29,812 bases of DNA, from NCBI GenBank assembly GCA_015680685.1, contig MNCI01001921.1, positions 6,858 to 36,669 of the forward strand, written 5' to 3'. Position 1 is the stretch's first letter. The number at the start of each line of letters is the position of its first letter. A program made the translations under genes and the position numbers. This DNA is from Gnetum montanum (lineage: Eukaryota > Streptophyta > Gnetopsida > Gnetales > Gnetaceae). The notes beneath the pieces were generated by a model. It was not told the DNA's origin. It ran no database searches and worked only from the letters and a program-made list of their open reading frames with translations. Shown piece after piece: positions 21,165-29,812 of the stretch.

Positions 21165-24100
21165 ATGAGGTCCATGACTACAGAATCCTCTGCACCTGTT
21201 CATGGTAACGATATTTCCAATGGTGTTCATGAGGCTGCTGCCATTGACGACAAATCCAGGTTCACTTTAGTGTACCATGTTCTGAAATCCGAGATTTTGT
21301 ACGACCCAGCCGTTCAGTACACTGAACACTCCCGGAAATGGGTGGACAAGGTGCACTAATGTGATTTCCTTGTTTGCTGGATTTTGTTGGTTCGGAATTT
21401 GTTCTTGGTTGCAGATCTGAGCTTTCTTCCATTCAACACTTGTGTGTGTGTTTTTATTTCTTTGAATTTATAGGTTAGTGGATAAAAACTGTTATTTGAA
21501 ACCAAAAAGAAAAAACAGAAAAAAAGGAAGGTAGTACTGGTCAGGGGGAGCATTTCAATCAGCAGTTTTGAGTATCATCGCTGGCATAATGACAGTCCTT
21601 CATTATAGTCTAGGTTTTTCTTTCATCTGATAATTTCTTTGTTCTTGTCTGCGGTGCATATTGCTGTGGTAAAAAGATGCTGGACTACAATGTGCCTAAC
21701 GGTGATTCCTTTCCCCCCTTTTATCTCTTTAAATCTTTAGTGCATTGAGCTCTGAAACAATAACCTATTAAAACAGCTTCACCTTGCGTGAACATTGATT
21801 GGAAAATCGACCCAAAAAAATTGTTTTATGAAAAACCAAATACATATAATGCGTAGTTTGGAAATATCTGACGTCCACATACAAGTTTATCTTCTCTCGT
21901 TTATATTATACCAGGAAAGCTGAACAGAGGTCTTTCAGTAATAGACAGCTATAAGCTCTTAAAAGGTGGAGCGATAACAGGGGATGAATTTTTTCTAGCA
22001 TCTACGCTTGGGTGGTGTATTGAATGGGTAAGTCCTGCTTTATGTAATTATTGGAACATTTCATAATTTATCACTGACTATTTTTTCAGTGCATTTGCTA
22101 TTATTCATCAGAAGGCATTAAATCGAAAGCTATTTGCTTCAGCTTGATAAAAAGTTTGATTTTGCAGCTTCAAGCATGTTCTCTGGTTTTGGATGACATC
22201 ATGGACAATTCCAAAACAAGAAGAGGACAGCCTTGCTGGTTCAGATTACCGAATGTAAGTATCTATTACAGGCACCAATTTTTTATACCTTTTATAACTA
22301 TTAATACATCTTATTTTTGAGACAAACGATTTGCATTCATTAAATCTTAACAATATCCAACCGATGACTTATTAATATAGGACAAAAATATCCTTCTTTT
22401 TAACCTTTGGTTCATCAAATTTTTATCATGATATGCTTATTACCGCAAATTTTAAATGTTTGATTAATCCAACTCTCATGAAGGTTCATTCAACAATCTG
22501 AACATCCAAGGGCATGTGAAACTGTCTTTGCAGATGCCTGCAACATGTCAGTACAAATTGTAAAAAATGAAATATTTTATACAGTTAATCCACAAAAGGA
22601 TATGACACTATTTTTGTACTGTCAACCCTCTCCAAACCGATATCTTCGAAATGGATATCCTGCTTTACTTGATAAAATCTATTCTACCGTACATGTTCAA
22701 TGTGTTTAAACTGATAATTGTGATAAATAATTACCAATCTTTAAAATTTTGAAGTAGAATTGTTTGCCTGGATGAGCAGATAAAATAAAAAACAGGGAAA
22801 ATTTTTTTAGTGGGAGAGGTGTAAGCAGGAGTTTTGAATACTTTTGGCAGCAACTATATGTGAGAATTTTGAGTAATGAAAATTTTAATGAGTACTGGAC
22901 CTTGAAATCTCATAACCTACCATAGCTGGTTTGAAAACCTTCCACCAACTATATTGGCTTGGACAGGTTTGAATGTACTTGGATAGAAGGGCCACTAGCT
23001 GATATGTATTTGGCTGACATAAATGCATTTTTAATTGTCCTCGGAGCAATGTCATCATCGCAAAAGAGAGGAAGTACTTAATGAAAGTTTGCTTCCAACC
23101 ATTGCTAACCTTAACTCCTTAATTGATGATTAGTAATTCTGACCTTCCCATACGGAATTAGCATGATTGTACTTTTTACACCTACCTTATGGTAAAATAC
23201 TACTTCATAATGTCCTTTGATTTTAAGACATTAGCACTAGAGTGCAACCTTTTACCCCAAGACAGAAATTAATATGAAAGCTCACTTTTTACCGTTTGCC
23301 TTTAAATATGGAACATTATTATCTGAGGATAAATTTTCAACTCACAAGCAGATAATGGTTGGAAATGAACTTCAAGATCCCTGCTTGTTTTTTAAATGTT
23401 AAAAAGTCACAGGTTAGACTATGAAAAGGAATTCAAAACATTTGTTTTTCCATGTTTAGTTTCTGGCTGTGACTTGCATCTTACAAGACAGTTGCAATTC
23501 CAATTGCTGAAATTAAAATATGTTCAATAGATCTCTATGGCTGTAATAAGATGCTTCACTTTCAGTTTTAATTATGAAATACAGCTTATTTGGGTCTACT
23601 GGTTTCTTTTACATGTCTCACTAGTGGCAGTGTCACTCAATTTCAGCTCATTAACCTATGAACCAATAAGCTGAAAGTTCAGGCTTTCGGCATATGCTTG
23701 GATTAAATGTATCATCGTCTCCTATAGTAACAATACCCTTCACCCATCTCTCATTTCTACTTTATAGTTTCATTTATATATTCTAAACTATATCATTTTT
23801 TTCAGCTGGATAACATTGCTATTTTTGATGGAATGTTGATTCACTCTCACATAGGAAGAATTATCAAAAGACACTTTCACACTAAACATTTCTGTGCTGA
23901 TCTTTCAGATCTGTTCAACGAGGTAAAAATTTTACAAGTTTATTTCAATTCTCAAGTTAATGCTAGTAAGACTTTTTACTTATTAAAGCTAGTTAATGCG
24001 AATGCAGGTTGGTTTTCAAACAGCATGTGGACAAATGCTGGATTTAATTACAACTCATGAAAAAGCTAACCCTGCAAAGTGCACATGGCCAACGTATGTA

Positions 24101-26663
24101 CTTATTCTTATATAATATAATACAACATAATATGTTTTTGCAAGATAGGTCAGGCTGTCTAATAAATCATTTAAGTGATTTTGATGCATTATTGCATAAA
24201 AATACATGAGAGCTAATTCTTTGGTCCTTGTATGTATCCTTTTAGAGATTTGAAACTTTAAACACAAACCATTAGTTCCCTAATCTCTACAGAAACCATA
24301 GTACTCGAGTATGCAACTGCCAGGACTTATTATACATTTTCTATTTTGGAATACTTTTCCATGGATCATGCATTATTGACAGAAAACCACATGCAATAAT
24401 GTATTTAAGAGTTATTGGTAGAAAATATTTCCATGTTTTCTGACTGGAATTATCTGTGATATTCTTACAGTTATAAAAGGATAGTTAAGTACAAGACTGC
24501 TTACTATTCTTTTTATCTCCCGGTGAGTTATGCTTTAGGTTCCATCATGTTAAGTGAACTTAAGTTCAATGGTAAACTTTATAAATGTGGTAGTCTCCCA
24601 AATGTGAGGTGATTTTGATAGGTCTGTTTTGTAGGTGGCTTGTGCTCTTGTAATGGCTGGAGAGAATTTAGATGATCATGTAGCTGTTAAGAATATCCTA
24701 CTGGATATGGGAATTTATTTCCAAATTCAGGTCAGCAGAATCTGCATTCAATTTGGAAATCAATTATGATTTCCCACTACCAATGTGTTTACCCCAATGC
24801 AGAAATCACATGCTTCCTTTGTTTTCATTTTCATTTTTGTTTTGCTTTAGGATGATTATCTGGATTGCTTTGCTGATCCTGAACTTCTAGGAAAGGTAAC
24901 TAAGAAAAGTTGCTGAAATGAATGGTACATTAATATTAGATAACAAGACAAGCATTACGAATTTCCTAAATGTTCATGTAATTATAAATTAGTGATGACT
25001 TTTTGTCCTTTGAAATGTTTGCTCTTATAGCAGTTGAACACATAACCTGTATGCTTTGATATGTGCTTGATATTTTGAAATTGCTATATGATTTAACATC
25101 TCTATGGTAACGTGTTTACATATTTATTTAATAGTTCAATAGATAAGATTAGTTAAATAAGAACATTTAACTCAAAAGGCATTCGGGAATTATTTGAAGG
25201 ATAGAGAGTTTAGGCCTTTGCAATGAAGGATGGAGAGTTTTGTGCAATATGTAGAATATTTTACTAAGCAGAATAAATTCATGTTCTTATTCCTCTCTCC
25301 ATTGCTTTTACAAGATCTGTTTTGCAAGGAATTAGACTTCAATGCTTATGTTTGAGTTTTATTATTAAACTGAAATTTGCAGATTGGAACTGACATTGAG
25401 GATTTTAAATGTTCTTGGTTAATAGTACAAGCACTTGAGCAGGCTAATAAAACCCAACTTCGAAGGTTACAGGCAAGAAAGATAATTTCAAATTTCCTTT
25501 TCTATTTGTATTTGTAAAATAATGTATAGTATATATTGGACTGTGATTTTGAGTCTTTTTCAGGAAAACTATGGAAAAGATGACCCATATTGTGTTTCTC
25601 AAGTCAAGGCTTTATACAAGGAATTAAGACTTCAGGTTTGTGTCATTCTTGCTTCTTCACCATTGGGTGATTTCTTATTTAGTTGTGCATTTTAACTGCC
25701 ATGGCAATTGTTGGTGGATATTTTAAATTGTTGAATAAAAAAATTACATATAGCAACAAAACTTTTGATGACTAATTTATCCTCATCATTGATTTATCCA
25801 TTTTCTTCTACAAGTTGATGCAGTTAGTATGTATACAGCTTGTGCTTTTGTGTTGTGCAAATTAGCATTTACTGTGCCAACCTTCTGTAGCTATTTTACC
25901 ACGGTACCACTCTAAGCCTACCATATTGTCATGAGCTTCTGCTAAATGTTGGTGGGTTCAATGTGTATATAAATTACGAGTCCAGCTAGAATTGGAAGAA
26001 TTCATCTAGCGAGAAGATATTAAATGTACGTTTTGTTATTATTTATAAATCGGTGAATAAAGCCTTAGAAAGGAGTTAAAGATGAAAGGAATTTTGTTAA
26101 GGACTTCTAGCCTTTGTTACAAGATAAATCATAATTAAGTTATGTCAATGTCATGTAATGTATATTTTACCCAGAAAATGAGAATTAAAGACCAATAAGT
26201 CATTAAAGGTTTTTTTTTAATGATCTACAGTCTTAACCTTGGGTCACAACACACAGACTTCGTAATATGTAAATCAGCTCTGAACGCAAAAAAATTTCAG
26301 TGTTCTTCCAGTTGATTTTCTGTGTGTTGCACAAACAAACAAAAATCAAAACAAACTATTTGCTGAAACATATTTGTGACGAATGACGTTACTGTTTGGA
26401 TATATGCTTCTAGAATGATAAGCTTTGCTTTTCCTATTTTCCCACACAGGAAGCTTTTACAGAATATGAAAACAGAAGTTACAAGGAGCTTGTTTCTGCT
26501 ATTGAAGCACAGGATAGTGAGCCGGTACAGGTAACAGATGGATCACATTTAAATAAAATAACATAACATCTTTTAAATTATTTTATTTATAAAATAAGCT
26601 CTTGATTTCTGACAGCTTGTGTTGAAGTCATTCTTGAAGAAGATATACAAGAGAAAGAAGTAG
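21165..26663 (+). CDS. Farnesyl diphosphate synthase-like isoprenyl diphosphate synthase
   Basis: Predicted prenyl transferase joining isopentenyl diphosphate to allylic diphosphates in the mevalonate-derived pathway. Thirteen coding exons splice in frame to 365 residues: 21165-21350, 21677-21701, 21915-22027, 22168-22254, 23806-23922, 24008-24093, 24471-24522, 24635-24730, 24851-24895, 25383-25472, 25564-25635, 26450-26530, 26616-26663. The first in-frame ATG after the stop at 21117 is 21165; a second ATG at 21174 is possible. Landmarks: GKLNRG 71-76, [13 protein letters not shown] 109-121 (first Asp-rich motif D117-D121), TRRGQ 125-129, FQT 179-181, [11 protein letters not shown] 212-222, DDYLD 255-259, [11 protein letters not shown] 271-281, C-terminal KIYKRKK. 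All catalytic and diphosphate-binding residues I can place are kept. The odd point is residues 112-113: Cys-Ser instead of the Tyr-Phe of plant FPPS, which sets the product-pocket floor. Length is typical plus about 25-30 extra N-terminal residues, not clearly a transit peptide. Family assignment is firm; product is uncertain. Confidence 0.93.
22255..23805 (+). other. Intron 4 of the FPPS-like gene (1551 bp)
   Basis: The longest intron, with a GTAAGT donor and a pyrimidine-rich TTTTTTTCAG acceptor. Its part around 22980-23155 is shared with the DNA after exon 4 of the partial copy, showing that the duplicated unit included this intron. No ORF or repeat family was recognised inside. Confidence 0.85.
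25473..25563 (+). other. Intron 10, GC-AG type (91 bp)
   Basis: The donor is CAG|GCAAGA and the acceptor TTTTCAG|GA. Using the GC donor joins exon 10 (ends RRLQ) to exon 11 (starts ENYGKDD) in frame, with the residue spacing normal for plant FPPS, and no GT donor nearby gives that. GC-AG introns are a known minor class of U2 introns. Confidence 0.82.
25636..26449 (+). other. Intron 11 of the FPPS-like gene (814 bp)
   Basis: GTTTGT donor and CCCACACAG acceptor. The interior is AT-rich with a poly-T run near 26211. Nothing coding was recognised. Confidence 0.82.
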
Positions 26664-26678
26664 TTTTGTTTTGATGCT

Positions 26679-26684
26679 AATAAA
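26679..26684 (+). terminator. Possible poly(A) signal AATAAA
   Basis: Canonical AATAAA 15 bases after the stop codon, in a TA-rich context (GCTAATAAATATCA). It would give a very short 3' UTR. Plant signals are loose, so sites further down (AT-rich stretches to about 26950) may be used instead. Confidence 0.4.
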
Positions 26685-27488
26685 TATCATATCGAACTCT
26701 TGCATTCATGTATGGCAAGAAGGTATTGAAAGAATGCTTCTGCTCTTCCCTGTTCTATATTTAAAAAATTTGTGCAATCAAAGCGATTAACTCCGATTAA
26801 CTCACTTTACAATTTGGAAACCAAAGCATCAAAACCAGTGTACGGCAAATGATGCATTTACCCTGTTTTTTTTTTAATTGAAAATATGTTGTAATTTCAC
26901 GGATATGGCGCTCATATTCAATGAATGCTGTTATATTGTGCTTTTTTGGATACCCAATGATTTCAGATAAATTTCACCCAAAAAAGAAAAAATTTTAAAA
27001 CGTGATTCTTCTTAAAAACGTGATTCTTCTGTTTCGCGATATGTTAGTTTCTGTTAGCTTCCCTTTATTATGAAGTTGAAAAGCCTGTATCTCTCTTTTT
27101 TGAGTTGTGAAAACTTGGGCACCGTTTTACGTCAGAATTTTCACCCACTGATAGGTGCTGGAGCAGGATACAGATAAGATGCTATAGATTGATTTGTACA
27201 CATTCAAATCACGCCATTCAGCAGGGCTTAAATTTGACAAGACGTAGATGCCTCTTAAGAAGTTTGACATATACCATTTACGCTATAACCTTTCGTATAA
27301 AAAAGAAAAAAAAAAAAAAAACTACGCCTTCGCCGAAACAAATCAAGAAATTGAGTTCCTTTAACGGGTACAGTTCACTCCCTATAGTGAGGCTGAACAG
27401 CAGATGAGGGATCACTTTATCTAGGGAGGAGATTGATTGTGAATAGCTTTGGTCCTCTTGGGTTGACCCATATGAGTCGGCTCGCAGT
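26685..27488. other. Downstream intergenic DNA
   Basis: No gene was recognised. A 16-base unit (AAAACGTGATTCTTCT) is repeated with an 18-base period at 26997-27012 and 27015-27030. An A-rich run lies at about 27300-27321. The short frames around these are chance. Confidence 0.45.
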
Positions 27489-28190
27489 AAGGCTTTTACA
27501 ATAGAGAGGCTTTTGGATTTGGGCAGTAAGAAGAAGCAAAACTTAGGGAAGAGGAAGAATACTCCACGAACCAGGCCTGGAAGCTCTAAGCAGGCTAAAC
27601 ATTTCAGAGGAAGCTCTAAGCAGGCTAAAAATTTCAGGGGAAGCAAGAAACCCAACGATGATAGATGCTATTATGCTTGCAAACAGCAAGCACACTGCAA
27701 GTATGTGTGCCCAAATTATTGAGTTTTTGGCAAGGTTGGACACAAGCAGTGTGAGTGCCTAACTAAAGCCCAGACCTCAGCACCCAACTAGCAAGGTAAA
27801 AGGAAGAGATAGCACAAGGATGCATGATGCAAAGAAAGGATCTATGCTTTGACAGACCAACTCATTGATGAACAACCCAACGTAATCATGGACAGTGATA
27901 TTTGTGATTCTCCATTCTTGGTGTTGTTTGACATTGGAGCTAGTCATTCTTTTATGGACTCCAGTCATGAGCCAACTGCAACTTAAACTTGAGTTAAGGT
28001 ATCCTCCCCGAATGGTTCAGTGAGCCATCTATCTTGGTACATAGAAACATAGGCTAAAAGTGCTTTACCTTCAATTGAAATGGGGATATAGGGGTATCAA
28101 TGGAGCAATGATTTCATAGTGATGGACTTTAAAGAGTATGATGTGATTCTTGAGATGGATTAGTTCAACTATGAAGGATGTTTTAATTGT
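27489..28190 (+). pseudogene. Ty3/gypsy gag zinc knuckle and protease fragment
   Basis: The plus strand reads a basic segment with a duplicated GSSKQAK-F-RG unit (27570-27640), then two degenerate CCHC knuckles: CYYACKQQAHCKYVCP near 27665-27715, and, just after a stop, VFGKVGHKQCEC. Further on comes LVLFDIGASHSFMD near 27915-27960, matching the gypsy protease D-(S/T)-G-A-S-H-S-F motif with Ile in place of Ser/Thr. FIVMDFKEYDVILEMD near 28110-28160 matches the later I-L-G-M-D-W segment, with Gly changed to Glu and the Trp codon now TAG. The order fits a chromovirus-type gag-pol junction. Stops break it, and the reverse transcriptase is not recognised downstream. Confidence 0.7.
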
Positions 28191-28430
28191 TAAAAGAAGA
28201 CCATCATACTTCAATCTTCTAATAAATCAACAAGTTCAAGAACTTGGAGAAACAAGGTTAGGGGTGTTACATGGTCTCAATGCATGATGTGATTAAAAAG
28301 AAATGTAGAATAGATTTGGATAGTTCAAGAGTTCTTGGATGTTACATTCTCACCATATTATGGAGCAAAACAAGGATATAAGGTGTTAAAATCCTTACCC
28401 ATGAAAGAACTATTTTAATTCAAACAAACA

Positions 28431-28605
28431 ATATGATAATGGGAAATGAATAATAATATTTAAAAAAAGTTATATTACATTAGATCATTGAAGAGTATAA
28501 AGAAAAAGCCAATAGTTTTAGGGACGTATTTTTAGGTTTTCATCTTTACAACCAATCCTAAAAAACCAATCATAATTAAAGAGCTTAATAGTAAAGTTGA
28601 TCAAA
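28431..28605 (+). repeat. Direct repeat, first copy (about 170 bp)
   Basis: Shares, in order, ATATGATAATGG, AATGAATAATAATATT, ATTACATTAGATCAT, GAGTATAAAGAAAAAGC and TTTTTAGGTTTT with 29042-29205, with small indels. The two copies are about 611 bases apart in the same orientation. Confidence 0.8.
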
Positions 28606-29041
28606 GACCAAGTTCTAGCATAAGGCAAAGGCTTTCATTTAAAAAAATTTTCCCCTTAGTTCTAAATTTGAATCATTAAATTCGAGCTTATGATGTACAT
28701 CAAACAAAGGGGGAAATTTGCATCATGATCATTTATAAATGATAGGTCATAAGTTCAATCACGACTTTAGTAAGTAAGCCAAATTTTAAAGAGAGAGCTT
28801 GTTCTAAGAAAAATTAATTTTAAGTTTAATGTTGCTTTTGCTTTAATATTTTCTAAACTTGGAGAAGAGGATAAGCTAATTCGAGCTCCCCAAGGTATTT
28901 GAAACATTATATATTCTAAGAGCCTAAGCTATGCATGTGTTTTTGATCAAAAGAGACAAATTTGGCTTATGGTTGGTGAACCATGAGCTTTACTAAGTGA
29001 TAAATTGAAGATTGGGCAAGTGAAAGGGGAGCTTTATTTAT

Positions 29042-29205
29042 ATATGATAATGGAAAATGAATAATAATATTAAAAAATTTACATTACATTAGATCATCGA
29101 AAAGAGAGTATAAAGAAAAAGCATAATAGTTTTTAGTATGCGTTTTTAGGTTTTTATCTTTACAACTAATCTTAAAAAACCAACCTTGATTAAAAAGCTT
29201 AAAAT
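29042..29205 (+). repeat. Direct repeat, second copy (about 165 bp)
   Basis: Second member of the pair with 28431-28605, similarly AT-rich and non-coding. It could be a tandem array unit or the terminal repeat of a small non-autonomous element. No target duplication was confirmed. Confidence 0.8.
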
Positions 29206-29610
29206 AAAGTGATAATTTTCATGGTAGAGTATCTAGATGAAAAGGAAATCATCTTGATAAAGTTTAAAGACATATACCAAAAAGGGTTGGTGATTTAAAA
29301 TATGAAATTGTTGATACAAAGGAGGGTCACCATGTCAGTATTTAAAAAGAAAGCTTTATATAAAAGAAAATGTGAGCTTCACTAGATTTAAGCCTATGCT
29401 TAGAATATCTTGAGTTAGAGAAATGATAGTTATATCATCTAGCTTAAAAGATAAATAAATGAGCTAAAGTTTTGCAAGTTATCGCATCACAAAAGGGAAA
29501 TATTGGCATTGACAAAGGCAACAATTATGTAAGGAAGAATCATTTTATCGAATTTATAAACCTCATAGGGACAATGTATCAATAGTAGGATGATCTTCTT
29601 CAAAGACATT

Positions 29611-29812
29611 TGATGAGTGGTGAGGTACCCCTACACTCAACCATACGAATACGAGCGTGCATGCACGATCCGGTCGAACTTTGCAGACTAAATGCCTTAA
29701 CGCCACAAGAAACACTTGGGGTTAATCGTTCATTGTCTTCCCAGGCTTGCTTGTATGTGTCACGGTGTATGGTTAAGCAAGTCTGAGGTATGTGATTTTT
29801 TTGGTATTTTTC
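29611..29812 (-). mobile_element. Start of another LTR of the TGATGAG...CTCATCA type
   Basis: TGATGAGTGG, AGGTACCCC, CTCAACCATA and GCATGCA occur in the same order as at 7291-7350, and GTCACGGTGTATGGTTAAGC near 29759 matches the region near 7445. The bases before 29611 are neither a primer-binding site nor a purine tract, so this is the outer edge of an element, probably a 3' LTR in minus orientation, that continues beyond the window. Confidence 0.7.

Larger units (their letters stand above)
28191..29610. other. Unassigned AT-rich repeat DNA
   Basis: Contains a pair of direct repeats, 28431-28605 and 29042-29205, and no recognised coding motif. AAAGGGGGAAA at 28706-28716 looks like a retroelement polypurine tract, but no LTR terminus was found after it. 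Confidence 0.4.

Noticed and set aside
21165-21270. Plastid transit peptide at the N-terminus of the FPPS-like protein
   Set aside because: The extension has Ser/Thr but also several acidic residues (E, D) and few basic ones, so it does not look like a typical transit peptide. Localisation is left open.
23833-24060. 75-residue ORF running through exon 5 and intron 5
   Set aside because: It only reads through the GTAAAA donor at 23923 by chance. The exon 5 to exon 6 splice keeps the conserved [14 protein letters not shown] join.
27278-27655. 125-residue minus-strand ORF with repeated FLACLELP-like unit
   Set aside because: It is the antisense of the basic gag segment with its duplicated GSSKQAK unit and an A-rich run. 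The plus strand carries the recognisable gag and protease motifs.
1-29812. tRNA, rRNA, CRISPR or bacterial-type operon
   Set aside because: No cloverleaf with conserved arms, no rRNA stretch, no regularly spaced array. Introns and retroelements show eukaryotic nuclear DNA.

Overview
This is plant nuclear DNA, most likely from a gymnosperm. It has one multi-exon eukaryotic gene with GT-AG introns, AT-rich intergenic DNA, and many decayed LTR and non-LTR retroelements. The gymnosperm assignment is an inference from repeat content and protein character. Single Ns at 1494 and 2430 mark scaffold joins.

The gene content is one isoprenyl diphosphate synthase family plus repeats. A complete farnesyl-diphosphate-synthase-like gene lies at 21165-26663 (+): 13 coding exons that splice without any frame break into 365 residues, with both Asp-rich catalytic motifs intact. 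About 10 kb upstream, in the same orientation, is a truncated tandem copy (exons 1-4 only, 11521-12700). It is broken by stops and a 2-base frameshift, and homology continues into intron 4 and fades near 13115. Both copies lack the two bulky residues that normally sit 5 and 4 positions before the first DDxxD and limit the product to C15: the gene has Cys-Ser and the pseudogene Cys-Cys. This is the most interesting signal here. It suggests a divergent FPPS paralog lineage whose product may be longer than farnesyl diphosphate.

Layout: 1-510, LTR remnant (-). 511-2800, a broken retroelement ORF split across an exact 266-bp inverted repeat whose arms each abut an N. 2700-7290, a decayed Ty3/gypsy element on the minus strand (gag domain, Pro/Ser-rich region, primer-binding site). 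7291-8189, its LTR. 8190-11500, repeat-derived and unassigned DNA. 11521-13115, the partial FPPS-like pseudogene. 14560-15200, a gypsy integrase C-terminus (-). 15300-20017, an L1-type LINE remnant (+) ending in an A-rich tail. 20086-21160, short repeats and the upstream region of the intact gene. 21165-26700, the gene with a possible poly(A) signal. 27489-28190, a gypsy gag/protease fragment (+). 28431-29205, two spaced direct repeats. 29611-29812, the start of another LTR.

The only apparently functional product is the FPPS-like enzyme, predicted to condense isopentenyl diphosphate with allylic diphosphates. Everything else is mobile-element debris that separates the two copies or flanks them.
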